From Methylophilus sp. (GTDB lineage: Bacteria > Pseudomonadota > Gammaproteobacteria > Burkholderiales > Methylophilaceae), in contig JAUYRP010000021.1 in the NCBI GenBank assembly GCA_030696695.1, forward strand, positions 371,529-435,528: a stretch of 64,000 nt of DNA, read 5' to 3'. How positions within the stretch are numbered: the stretch's first letter is position 1; every line of letters begins with the position of its first letter. Under the pieces are notes generated by a model that was not told the DNA's origin, did not search any database, and worked only from the letters and a program-made list of their open reading frames with translations. Of this stretch, positions 33,916 to 43,069 are shown piece after piece. The position numbers were made by a program, and so were the translations under genes.

Positions 33916-33948
33916 GGTCATTGTTAATATGAATGACCTCTAATTTTT
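33916..33948 (+). terminator. Terminator or attenuator upstream of nirB
   Basis: GGTCATT and AATGACC form a perfect 7-bp stem around a 9-nt loop, followed by a TTTTTT run at 33943-33948. It may end the nrtABD-porin transcript or attenuate read-through into nirB, which starts at 34031. Confidence 0.72.
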
Positions 33949-34030
33949 TAGTAACACAATGATTTAATTGGCTTTATGTAAAAAGCTTATGAATTGCTTA
34001 ATGAGGTAAACCGGATAATTTAGGTGCAAT

Positions 34031-36457
34031 ATGAAAAAAATGAATTTAGTTGTAGTTGGAAATGGAATGGCGGGGATGCGTGTGGTTGAGGAGCTGCTAA
34101 AAATAGCCCCCGATATCTACGACATCACCGTGTTTGGTGATGAGCCCTACCCCAATTACAACCGTATTATGTTATCGCCAGTGTTAGCCAATGAGCAGAC
34201 CATCGATGACATCATTTTAAATACACGCGAATGGTATGCAGAAAACAATATCACGCTGCACACCAATGCACGTGTCAACAAAATTGACCGTGTGAACCGC
34301 GTGGTGTATGCAGAAGATGGCACCAGCGCAGAATACGACCGCCTATTACTTGCTACAGGCTCTAAGCCATTCATGTTGCCCATTCCAGGAGCTGATTTAC
34401 AAGGTGTATTGGGCTATCGCGATATTAAAGATACCAATGATATGATTGAAGCCGCTAAGCAATACAAACATGCAGTGGTGATTGGTGGTGGTTTGCTGGG
34501 TTTGGAGGCCGCCAATGGCCTCAAAATCCAAGGCATGGACGTGACCGTGGTGCATAAAAACGAATGGCTACTGGAACGCCAATTGGATAAAACCGCAGGC
34601 AAAATGCTACAAAAATCATTAGAGGCGAAAGGTCTTCAATTTTTATTGAAAAAAGACACTGAAGCACTGATAGGTAAAGATGGCCGCGTATCTGCGGTGA
34701 AGTTTAAAGATGGTCAAGAAGTACCTGCAGATTTAGTCGTGATGGCAGTGGGAATTCGCCCAAACTTTGCCTTGGCAGAATCCGCAGGGATCCATTGCAA
34801 CCGTGGCATTGTGGTGAATGACACCATGCAAACATTTGACCCACGTGTGTATGCAGTGGGTGAATGCGTCTCACACCGTGGCATGTCTTACGGTTTGGTC
34901 GCACCTTTATTTGAAATGGCTAAAGTGTGCGCCACACATTTGGCCAACTTTGGTATCGGCTTATACAAGGGCTCTGTCACCTCAACAAAATTAAAAGTGA
35001 CTGGGATTGACCTTTTCTCTGCTGGCGATTTTTCTGGCGGGGAAGATACCGAAGAAATTGTGTTGCACGATGCAGTAGGCGGGGTGTACAAAAAACTCGT
35101 GATTAAAGATGACAAAATCATCGGCAGCGTGCTCTATGGCGATACGGCTGACGGGGCTTGGTATTTCCAGATGTTGCGCGATAGCAAACCGATTCATGAG
35201 ATACGTGATCACCTCATGTTCGGGCAAGATAGTCTGGGCAATACCGGGCACCAAGGTCAAGATAAAGCAGCCGCCATGACAGACGAAATGGAAGTCTGTG
35301 GCTGTAATGGTGTATGTAAAGGCACGATTGTTAAAGCCATTCAAGAAAAAGGCTTGTTCACCATTGACGATGTAAAAAAACAAACCAAAGCGGGCTCTAG
35401 CTGTGGCTCTTGCGTCGGCTTGGTCGAACAGATCTTAGCCTCTACGCTTGGTGGTGGTTATGCACCACCATCTTCAGCAAAGTCAGTGTGTGGCTGTACC
35501 GACAAGAGTCATGAAATGGTGCGAGAAGAGATTCGCACACACAAATATTTGAACATTTCAGATGCCATGAAAGGCATGGGTTGGAGCACGCCAAATGGTT
35601 GCGCTACCTGCCGTCCAGCCTTGAACTATTACTTAATCTCCACTTGGCCACACGAGGCGAAAGACGATCCACAATCACGCTTTATTAACGAGCGCGTGCA
35701 CGCCAACATTCAAAAAGATGGCACTTACTCTGTGATTCCACGTATGTATGGTGGTGTGACTTCATCTGACCAACTCCGTAAAATTGCAGACGTGGCCGAC
35801 AAATACAACGTGCCGATGGTAAAAGTGACTGGCGGTCAGCGGATTGACCTACTGGGCGTAAAAAAAGAAGACCTCACCAGTATGTGGGCTGATTTAGATA
35901 TGCCTTCTGGTTATGCTTACGGCAAATCGATTCGTACCGTCAAAACCTGCGTAGGCTCTGAATTCTGCCGTTTTGGCACACAAAACTCGACACAACTAGG
36001 TATTGATATTGAAAAAGCGTTTGACCACATGTGGGCACCACACAAAGTAAAATTTGCCGTATCTGGTTGTCCACGTAACTGCGCGGAATCTGGCATTAAA
36101 GATGTAGGCATCATTGGCGTGGATTCGGGCTGGGAGATTTATGTAGGCGGTAACGGCGGTATCAAAACCGAGGTTGCCCAATTCCTTTGTAAAGTCAAAA
36201 CGGCCGAAGAAGTGATTGAGTACTCAGGTGCATTCATTCAAATTTACCGCGAAGAAGCGCGCTACTTAGACCGTACAGTACACTGGATTGAACGTGTGGG
36301 TCTGGATTATGTGAAGAAACGTATTTTGGAAGACGCTGAAGGCCGCAAAGCTGCTTTTGAACGCTTGTTATATGCATTACAAGGATCAGTGGACCCATGG
36401 GCTGAGCGTGTAAAAAAACGTGATGAGCACAAAGAATTTGAAACCATTACGCTATAA
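34031..36457 (+). CDS. nirB: Assimilatory nitrite reductase [NAD(P)H], large subunit
   Basis: An 808-residue sirohaem enzyme that reduces nitrite to ammonium. An FAD/NAD(P) reductase part (VVVGNGMAGMRVVEELLK, VVIGGGLLGLEAANGL) fills the first 400 residues. Two BFD-like [2Fe-2S] segments follow (CGCNGVCKGTIV with CGSC near 420-460, then CGCTDKSHEMV with CATC near 485-530). The sirohaem/[4Fe-4S] domain has CVGSEFC near 639-645 and CPRNC near 679-683. Length is slightly below E. coli NirB (847). nirD and nasA follow in the same direction. Confidence 0.96.
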   Translation: MKKMNLVVVGNGMAGMRVVEELLKIAPDIYDITVFGDEPYPNYNRIMLSPVLANEQTIDDIILNTREWYAENNITLHTNARVNKIDRVNRVVYAEDGTSAEYDRLLLATGSKPFMLPIPGADLQGVLGYRDIKDTNDMIEAAKQYKHAVVIGGGLLGLEAANGLKIQGMDVTVVHKNEWLLERQLDKTAGKMLQKSLEAKGLQFLLKKDTEALIGKDGRVSAVKFKDGQEVPADLVVMAVGIRPNFALAESAGIHCNRGIVVNDTMQTFDPRVYAVGECVSHRGMSYGLVAPLFEMAKVCATHLANFGIGLYKGSVTSTKLKVTGIDLFSAGDFSGGEDTEEIVLHDAVGGVYKKLVIKDDKIIGSVLYGDTADGAWYFQMLRDSKPIHEIRDHLMFGQDSLGNTGHQGQDKAAAMTDEMEVCGCNGVCKGTIVKAIQEKGLFTIDDVKKQTKAGSSCGSCVGLVEQILASTLGGGYAPPSSAKSVCGCTDKSHEMVREEIRTHKYLNISDAMKGMGWSTPNGCATCRPALNYYLISTWPHEAKDDPQSRFINERVHANIQKDGTYSVIPRMYGGVTSSDQLRKIADVADKYNVPMVKVTGGQRIDLLGVKKEDLTSMWADLDMPSGYAYGKSIRTVKTCVGSEFCRFGTQNSTQLGIDIEKAFDHMWAPHKVKFAVSGCPRNCAESGIKDVGIIGVDSGWEIYVGGNGGIKTEVAQFLCKVKTAEEVIEYSGAFIQIYREEARYLDRTVHWIERVGLDYVKKRILEDAEGRKAAFERLLYALQGSVDPWAERVKKRDEHKEFETITL

Positions 36458-36483
36458 ACAAACAATAAAAGTAGGAACTGAAC

Positions 36484-36789
36484 ATGACTTGGAAAGTAAT
36501 TTGCCCACTGACAGACATCCCTAAATTGGGTTCGCGCCTAGTTCGGACTAAATCTGTGGATATTGGTATTTTTCGCACGGAGGATGACCGCGTGTTTGCA
36601 CTGAACAATAGCTGCCCGCACAAAGGAGGACCACTCTCACAAGGCATTGTATATGGTGATAAAGTGGCTTGCCCATTGCATAGCTGGAAAATCAGCCTAG
36701 TGGACGGCAAAGCAGAAGAGCCCGATGTGGGTGAAACGGCTTGCTATCCAGTCAAAGTGGAAGACGGTATCGTCTATTTAGAGGTTTAA
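36484..36789 (+). CDS. nirD: Nitrite reductase small subunit with intact Rieske ligands
   Basis: A 101-residue Rieske-fold subunit of the cytoplasmic nitrite reductase. It has CPHKGGPL (Cys-X-His) and CPLHSWK (Cys-X2-His), so all four [2Fe-2S] ligands are present. The NirD of E. coli type lacks these ligands. The gene lies 26 bp after nirB and 19 bp before nasA. The cluster may give this reductase an extra electron-transfer centre. Confidence 0.93.
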   Translation: MTWKVICPLTDIPKLGSRLVRTKSVDIGIFRTEDDRVFALNNSCPHKGGPLSQGIVYGDKVACPLHSWKISLVDGKAEEPDVGETACYPVKVEDGIVYLEV

Positions 36790-36808
36790 TGAGGTGGGTA
36801 AGTAGCAC

Positions 36809-39580
36809 ATGGCAAAAGAAGCAGCATCGCACGCAGTTGTAATACAGCAGCAAAACGCTAACACAGCGATTGCATCAACTATGCGTGAGATTAAGTCGAC
36901 TTGTTGTTATTGCGGCGTGGGTTGTGGCGTCATCATCAAAACCGAAAACAATCAAATTGTGGACGTCAAAGGTGATCCCGACCATCCTGCCAATTTTGGT
37001 CGTTTATGTACCAAAGGCTCGACCCTGCATCTCACCGCTAAGCTGGATGCGCGTGCACTGTATCCAGAAATTCGCACTAGCCGTAATGCACCCCGCCAAC
37101 GTGCTACATGGGATGAATCGCTTGAGTTTGTGGTGGATAAATTCGCACAGACCATACAGCAATATGGCCCTGATTCCGTTGCATTTTATATCTCTGGCCA
37201 ATTACTGACCGAAGATTATTATGTGTTCAACAAACTAGCAAAAGGGCTGATTGGCACCAACAATGTGGATACCAATTCACGTTTATGTATGAGTTCTGCT
37301 GTGTCGGGTTACAAAGTGACGCTAGGTGCAGATGCGCCACCAGCCTGTTATGAAGATATAGACCATACCGAATGTTTGTTTATTGCTGGCTCAAACACTG
37401 CGTTTGCCCACCCGATTATTTTCCGTCGCATAGAAGATGCCAAAGCCAACAATCCGAACATGAAAGTGGTGGTGGTGGATCCACGCCGCACCGATACCGC
37501 CCAGTTTGCAGACTTACACTTGGCAATCTTACCAGGCACCGATGTCGCCTTGTTTAATGGCTTGCTACATGTGATGTTGTGGGAAGGCTTATTGGATATG
37601 CAATATATCCGCAACCATACCGAAGGCTTTGAGGCGCTGAAAGAAACGGTGCGTGAATACACACCCAAAATGGTGGCGGATATTTGCGGTATTAGCGAAA
37701 AAGACATTATTCAAGCGGCCAAATGGTTTGGTGCTGGCCCTACCCTCTCCATGTATTGCATGGGACTCAATCAGTCCATCCACGGCACAGACAAAAATGC
37801 TGCTCTGATTAATCTGCACTTGGCTACGGGCCAAATTGGCAAACCTGGCGCAGGACCTTTCTCTCTGACTGGCCAACCCAATGCCATGGGTGGTCGTGAA
37901 GTGGGCGGTATGGCCAATCTGCTGTCAGGACATCGTGATTTAGCTAACGCTGAACATCGCGCAGAGATTGCGAAATTCTGGGGTGTAGACGATGTGCCTG
38001 CCACCGCGGGTAAAACAGCTGTAGAAATGTTTGATGCAGTGAAAAAAGGCGAAATTAAAGCGATTTGGATTGCTTGTACTAACCCAGCACACTCGATGCC
38101 TGATTTAAACAGCGTATTAGAAGCATTGAACACGGCAGAGCTAGTCGTGCTGCAAGATGCCTTTAATAACACGGATAGTAATCAGTATGCCGATGTGTTC
38201 TTCCCAGCCACTACTTGGGGAGAAAAAGAAGGCACGGTGACCAACTCTGAGCGCCGCATCACGCGTGTGCAGGGCGCTGCACCCAAACCAGGTGAAGCCC
38301 GTAACGATTGGGAGATTGTCGTCGATTTCGCACAAAGGCTAGAGAAAAAGCTCGCCAAAACAAAGTCTCTGTTTGATTATCCTACAGCTGAAAGCGTATT
38401 TAACGAGCACCGTGAAACCACACGTGGGCGGGATTTAGATATCACAGGCTTGAGCTATCAAATCCTTGGAAATCAAGGCCCACAACAGTGGCCTTTCAAA
38501 ACGGGTGAGACGACTGGACAAGCCAGATTGTATACCGATGGCGTATTTCAAAAACCGAATGGTAAAGCGCAATTCCACAATGCAGTGTACAAAGGCACCG
38601 CTGACAAAACCGATGCGCGCCATCCTCTGCACTTGCTTACCGGCCGTTTACGCGACCAATGGCACGGTATGAGTCGTACTGGCACCATTGCGCAGCTCTA
38701 CAATCATGTCGACGAGCCTGTCATCTCGATGAATGCAGATGACATGACGCGCCGCCTACTCAAAACTGGCGATATCGTCAAACTCAGTAACAAACGTGGC
38801 AATCTTAATATTCGTGTGCAATCTTCAGAAGAAGTGAAGCCTGCAGAGACCTTTATCCCGATGCACTGGGGCAGTCAATTCATGAATGGCTTAGGCGTCA
38901 ATGCCTTGATGCCGTCTGCGTTTGATAAAACCTCTAAGCAACCCGAACTTAAGCACACCGCCATTAAAATTGAAAAACTCGATCTACCATGGCAAATGAC
39001 AGTAATGCGCAGTTGCAACGATTTACATCTAATTGCGCAAGTACGCAAACTACTCGTGCACTTTGATTATGCAACCTGTGGTTTATTTGGCCGCGGTAAC
39101 GGTACGGTGGTATTGCGCGCATCGCACAAATCCATGCCAGTTGCAGCAGTGATTGATCAACTCGATCAACTACTAGGCATGGTAGAGGGTGCGCCTATGT
39201 TGAATTATGACGACGCCAAGCGTGGTATCAGCAAACGTATTTTAGTAGAACATGGGCAAGTCGCTGGCGTGCGATTGATTGGCGAAACATTAGCAGCTGA
39301 CTGGCTGAAACAAGTGATGCAGCAAGGTGAGTTTACCGATGAATTAAGACGTTGGGCTTTAGCACCACTCAGCACGCCACCTAGTGGTCAAAAAAGTCGC
39401 GGCAAAATTATCTGCAATTGTTTTGATGTGTCTGAGAACGAAATTATTGAAACCTGCGAGGCTGGCGCTGACTTACAAACCTTACAAGCCAAGCTTAAAT
39501 GTGGCACCAATTGTGGCTCTTGCGTGCCAGAATTAAAACGTCTGGTGAAATCGCACAGCACATTTAAAGCAAGCAGATAG
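36809..39580 (+). CDS. nasA: Assimilatory nitrate reductase catalytic subunit (molybdopterin)
   Basis: A 923-residue molybdenum enzyme that reduces nitrate to nitrite in the cytoplasm. After a 25-residue leader come the [4Fe-4S] motif CCYCGVGCGV with GRLCTKGS, the Mo-bis-MGD domains (NSRLCMSSAVSGYK, VVVVDPRRTDTA, TGQPNAMGGREVGG, the MPT-binding HLLTGRLRDQWHGM region) and the C-terminal dinucleotide-binding barrel. The last 60 residues are a BFD-like [2Fe-2S] domain (CNCFDVSENEII, CGTNCGSC). No separate NasB/NasC electron-transfer gene is present in the island. It is the last gene of nirB-nirD-nasA. Confidence 0.95.
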   Translation: MAKEAASHAVVIQQQNANTAIASTMREIKSTCCYCGVGCGVIIKTENNQIVDVKGDPDHPANFGRLCTKGSTLHLTAKLDARALYPEIRTSRNAPRQRATWDESLEFVVDKFAQTIQQYGPDSVAFYISGQLLTEDYYVFNKLAKGLIGTNNVDTNSRLCMSSAVSGYKVTLGADAPPACYEDIDHTECLFIAGSNTAFAHPIIFRRIEDAKANNPNMKVVVVDPRRTDTAQFADLHLAILPGTDVALFNGLLHVMLWEGLLDMQYIRNHTEGFEALKETVREYTPKMVADICGISEKDIIQAAKWFGAGPTLSMYCMGLNQSIHGTDKNAALINLHLATGQIGKPGAGPFSLTGQPNAMGGREVGGMANLLSGHRDLANAEHRAEIAKFWGVDDVPATAGKTAVEMFDAVKKGEIKAIWIACTNPAHSMPDLNSVLEALNTAELVVLQDAFNNTDSNQYADVFFPATTWGEKEGTVTNSERRITRVQGAAPKPGEARNDWEIVVDFAQRLEKKLAKTKSLFDYPTAESVFNEHRETTRGRDLDITGLSYQILGNQGPQQWPFKTGETTGQARLYTDGVFQKPNGKAQFHNAVYKGTADKTDARHPLHLLTGRLRDQWHGMSRTGTIAQLYNHVDEPVISMNADDMTRRLLKTGDIVKLSNKRGNLNIRVQSSEEVKPAETFIPMHWGSQFMNGLGVNALMPSAFDKTSKQPELKHTAIKIEKLDLPWQMTVMRSCNDLHLIAQVRKLLVHFDYATCGLFGRGNGTVVLRASHKSMPVAAVIDQLDQLLGMVEGAPMLNYDDAKRGISKRILVEHGQVAGVRLIGETLAADWLKQVMQQGEFTDELRRWALAPLSTPPSGQKSRGKIICNCFDVSENEIIETCEAGADLQTLQAKLKCGTNCGSCVPELKRLVKSHSTFKASR

Positions 39581-39624
39581 CGTCAAACCCTTTACTTCAA
39601 TCTAAGCTTCAATCAGGGCAGATG

Positions 39625-40113
39625 TTATTTGCTTACCTTATCTTTTGCTTTGCCTTTTTCAATTGCAATTTTGGTGATGTATTTTGCAAAGTCAGGGTCT
39701 TCTCCTTGTAGCAGTCTGGGCAATAGCTCGCGGAAATCGTCACGCTCACACCACTCGTGCATGTAATCATCCCAAGAATACCAGCGTCTTAATTGCTTGC
39801 CAGACATTTTTGGTTCATAGCCAAGTAAGTAGGCCCGTTCAAATAGCGAAATCAAAATCTCAAACAACACATGCATACGTTCTTGTTGCTCTTCTGTGAG
39901 TTGTGTAATGCCAGATTGTGAGCGCAATTTTAGATCTGGATTAGCCATCACCAGCTTTAAAAAATCGGTATAGGCATCGGAAAGCATCTGGTATACCTCT
40001 TCCTCCTCATTCTCGCGCTCTTTACGTTGCTCAAACATGAACGAGATAATCGCCAATGGCAAACCAAATACCGTGACAACATAACTAAGTAGTTCCCATG
40101 ACTCTAAGCGCAC
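39625..40113 (-). CDS. Uncharacterised membrane-anchored protein downstream of radC
   Basis: A 162-residue protein that I cannot assign. One hydrophobic segment lies at residues 8-26 (LLSYVVTVFGLPLAIISFMF), followed by an acidic and basic helix-rich stretch (EQRKERENEEEE) and a hydrophilic cytoplasmic part with RRWYSWDDYMHEWCERDDF. It ends in a Lys-rich tail. It begins 10 bp after the radC stop, so it is probably cotranscribed with it, and it is convergent with nasA. No signal-peptide cleavage site is visible. Confidence 0.75.
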   Translation of the reverse strand: MRLESWELLSYVVTVFGLPLAIISFMFEQRKERENEEEEVYQMLSDAYTDFLKLVMANPDLKLRSQSGITQLTEEQQERMHVLFEILISLFERAYLLGYEPKMSGKQLRRWYSWDDYMHEWCERDDFRELLPRLLQGEDPDFAKYITKIAIEKGKAKDKVSK

Positions 40114-40122
40114 TATTTACCC

Positions 40123-40797
40123 CTATAACAAACCACGTTCTACAAACGAAAGTGTGCTGTTACCAGCCACTATAAAATGATCCAACACACGAATATCCAC
40201 CAAGGCCAATGCCTGCTTCAACGATTGCGTTAACACCTCATCTGCTTTACTGGGCTCGGCAACGCCCGATGGGTGGTTATGCGCAAAAATCACGGAGGCC
40301 GCATTATGGTGCAATGCGCGCTTCACCACCTCGCGTGGATATACGCTAGTTTGCGTGAGTGTCCCTTCAAACAATGTCTCTAGCGCCAATACGCGGTTTT
40401 GCGCGTCGACCATCATGACCATGAATACTTCTCTTGGCAGTGCACCCAGCTTAAGCATTAAATAATCGCGCACTTGCTTAGGTGAGCTTAACACATCGCG
40501 AGATTGCATTTGCTCAGCCAGTGCTCGCTGACTCATTTCGAATATGGCTTGTAACTGACAATACTTGCTTTCACCCATGCCATGCACTTGGCTAATCTGT
40601 GCCAGCGTCGCCGAGAAAATACCATTTAAACTACCAAACTGTTGCAATAGATCTCGCGCTAAATCCACCGCACTTTTACCCACTACTCCTACCCTTAAAA
40701 ATATCGCCAACAACTCCGCATCTGATAATACGCCAACGCCTTGTTGTATTAACTTCTCACGTGGTCGCTCGCCTTCCGGCCAATCTGTAATCGCCAT
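40123..40797 (-). CDS. radC: RadC-family JAB1/MPN domain protein
   Basis: A 224-residue protein of the UPF0758/RadC family. An N-terminal helix-hairpin-helix region ([23 protein letters not shown], whose core is ISQVHGMGE) is followed by the MPN domain with the metal motif [17 protein letters not shown] (JAMM pattern H-x-H...D). The once proposed role in DNA repair is unproven. The gene is convergent with the nitrogen island and sits next to coaBC and dut, a common proteobacterial neighbourhood. Confidence 0.93.
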   Translation of the reverse strand: MAITDWPEGERPREKLIQQGVGVLSDAELLAIFLRVGVVGKSAVDLARDLLQQFGSLNGIFSATLAQISQVHGMGESKYCQLQAIFEMSQRALAEQMQSRDVLSSPKQVRDYLMLKLGALPREVFMVMMVDAQNRVLALETLFEGTLTQTSVYPREVVKRALHHNAASVIFAHNHPSGVAEPSKADEVLTQSLKQALALVDIRVLDHFIVAGNSTLSFVERGLL

Positions 40798-40833
40798 TTT
40801 TTATCTTTCTTATTTGTCAATGTGAATGATTAT

Positions 40834-41598
40834 TTATTGGGTCCAGCCAATTTCCTTTGCTGTTTTATTGCCTATCAAGGTTAACCCAATGTGATTTGGA
40901 ATTTCAGCGTTACCCTCACGAAGTGGGATGCGCCCACCCATTAACTCTGCATACGCTTGCGGATACAAAGGGCTTTTATCTGGCTCTGCAAAACCATCAG
41001 GATAGATTGGTAGCCCCGTCGACATATCGTACTTGTCAGTGGCTTTCACTGTGTGGAGCAGTTCATGCGCGAGTATCACCAAATTTTTCTTTGAATACCC
41101 ATTTTCTGCAAACAAATTCACTCTGCCTATTCGGCCTTTATTTAACGCAGTGGAATGCGAGAGGCGTGGGTGAGTTACTGGGTCGTGATATAGCAAATAC
41201 AACTTAATATCTGGCTTAACTGACATCTTTGGCGAATGCACCCAAGCAAAATATCTGAATTGCAAACTCCACAAGACAATCTCAAAGACGTTGCCAGTCT
41301 CAGGAGGTGAGGGTGGGATCGCTTGCACTGTGTTGCCCAACCTTATCTCAAATGGCCTGCGTAAAGGGAGTTGGTAGCGCTGTGCTTCTTCTGCAAAGTA
41401 CGCGGCCACAGGCTCAAAATCATCTTGAGTCAGTGTTTTAATGTAAGCACTTACTTTGCTGCTATTGTCTGCGTTGATTGGATAAACGGCCACATAAAAA
41501 TTCTTGTTCCATTTTAAATCAGCGTCTTCTTGCAGCGATTGCTGCACTACGGTTGCAAGGACCAACAATAAAATAAAAATGCGTATTTTTTTCCACAT
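40834..41598 (-). CDS. Putative secreted HExxH metallopeptidase-like protein
   Basis: A 254-residue protein with an N-terminal hydrophobic segment (RIFILLLVLATVV, about residues 6-18), a signal peptide or anchor. The motif AHELLHTVKATDKYD at about 177-191 has the zinc-peptidase pattern HExxH (His178, Glu179, His182). Asp188 or Asp191 could be a third ligand. A conserved-looking Pro/Asp-rich segment follows. I do not recognise a named family. It stands just upstream of radC on the same strand (36-bp gap). Activity is inferred from the motif only. Confidence 0.68.
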   Translation of the reverse strand: MWKKIRIFILLLVLATVVQQSLQEDADLKWNKNFYVAVYPINADNSSKVSAYIKTLTQDDFEPVAAYFAEEAQRYQLPLRRPFEIRLGNTVQAIPPSPPETGNVFEIVLWSLQFRYFAWVHSPKMSVKPDIKLYLLYHDPVTHPRLSHSTALNKGRIGRVNLFAENGYSKKNLVILAHELLHTVKATDKYDMSTGLPIYPDGFAEPDKSPLYPQAYAELMGGRIPLREGNAEIPNHIGLTLIGNKTAKEIGWTQ

Positions 41599-41707
41599 AA
41601 TCCACCTGTATTTTACTCATCTTAACAGTAAATGTGCGCGTCTTGCTCACACTTGGTCGCATCTACATACCATCGCAATTATGGCTTGTTTCATATAAAA
41701 TCCATGC

Positions 41708-42895
41708 ATGATTTCAACCTCGTCCTCACGCACCATCGTCTTAGGCATTACTGGCGGCATTGCCGCCTATAAGGCTGCGCAATTGGTGCGCTTGCTCGTA
41801 CAACACAATTACAAAGTGCAAGTGGTGATGACAGAGGCTGCATGCCAATTTATTACCCCGGTTACCATGCAGGCGCTCTCTGGCAATCCAGTGTTTATCA
41901 GCATGTGGGATAATGCCATTCCCAACGGTATGCCACACATTGAATTAAGCCGCCAAGCGGATGCCATTCTAGTGGCGCCTGCGAGCGCAGACTTTATTGC
42001 TAAATTGGTACATGGGCGTGCAGATGATTTGCTGTCCACCTTGTGTCTCGCGCGTGATTGTCCACTTTTAGTGGCTCCTGCCATGAATAAACAGATGTGG
42101 GAAAACCCAGCCACACAACGCAATATTGCCCAGTTACATGCAGACCACATCACGGTGCTGGGCCCCGATGCTGGAGAACAAGCCTGCGGTGAAGTGGGCT
42201 TGGGTCGTATGTTAGAACCTGATGATTTAATGCAAGCGTTGCAAGCACACTTCACGCCCAAACGTTTGCTTGGCAAACGCATACTCATCACGGCTGGGGC
42301 AACCTTAGAGCATATTGACCCTGTGCGCGCCATCACCAACCTTAGTTCTGGAAAAATGGGTTACGCCATTGCACAGGTGGCTGCTAACATGGGTGCAGAT
42401 GTCACACTCATTTACGGCCATTCCACACTCGCACTTCCTGCACATGTGACAAGCATTCAAGCGACTAGTGCTGAGCGTATGTATCAGGCAGTGATGCAAC
42501 ACGTGAGCAATCAAGATGTATTTATCGGTGTAGCTGCCGTAGCAGACTATAGTCCAGCCCAATCCGCACCACAAAAAATTAAAAAAAGTGAAGACACACT
42601 TACAATAGAACTCAAAAAAAATAAAGATATATTGGCTGATGTCGCGTCGTTACCAAACCCACCTTTTTGTGTAGGATTCGCAGCAGAATCTGAGCAAGTG
42701 ATTGCGCAAGCCACCCAAAAACGTTTCACAAAAAAGCTACCATTGATTGTTGCTAATGACATCAGTGTGGCCATGGGAAATGAGCTTAACCAAGTAACAC
42801 TTATTGATGATGTCGGCACACATCCCCTACCTCTACTCAGCAAACCAGAAGTAGCATCGCTCATTTTGCAACATATGGCGAATATGCTTAATTGA
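41708..42895 (+). CDS. coaBC: Bifunctional phosphopantothenoylcysteine decarboxylase / phosphopantothenate-cysteine ligase
   Basis: A 395-residue enzyme for two steps of coenzyme A synthesis. The N-terminal CoaC flavoprotein domain has VLGITGGIAAYKAAQLVR, the active His in GMPHIELSR, PAMNKQMWENPA and the active Cys in QACGEVGLGRM. The CoaB domain starts near residue 190 with RILITAGATLEHIDPVRAI and LSSGKMGYAIA, and later VGFAAESEQ. The start at 41708 puts a short polar lead before the beta strand. dut follows downstream after a TonB receptor gene; the usual coaBC-dut pair has been split by that gene. Confidence 0.95.
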   Translation: MISTSSSRTIVLGITGGIAAYKAAQLVRLLVQHNYKVQVVMTEAACQFITPVTMQALSGNPVFISMWDNAIPNGMPHIELSRQADAILVAPASADFIAKLVHGRADDLLSTLCLARDCPLLVAPAMNKQMWENPATQRNIAQLHADHITVLGPDAGEQACGEVGLGRMLEPDDLMQALQAHFTPKRLLGKRILITAGATLEHIDPVRAITNLSSGKMGYAIAQVAANMGADVTLIYGHSTLALPAHVTSIQATSAERMYQAVMQHVSNQDVFIGVAAVADYSPAQSAPQKIKKSEDTLTIELKKNKDILADVASLPNPPFCVGFAAESEQVIAQATQKRFTKKLPLIVANDISVAMGNELNQVTLIDDVGTHPLPLLSKPEVASLILQHMANMLN

Positions 42896-43069
42896 AAGAG
42901 TAGGCTTTCTCGTCGTTGGCATTCCCTCACGCGTTCTGTTCTCACTTGATCGGTTTTTTGACTTAGCGCAAACAGCATTCAAATAATCCGTAAATTCATG
43001 AAAATGCTGATGTGATGCTTACGTTTAATCGCTATCATCGCGCGATTCAATTTTAATAAAAGCCTCGTC

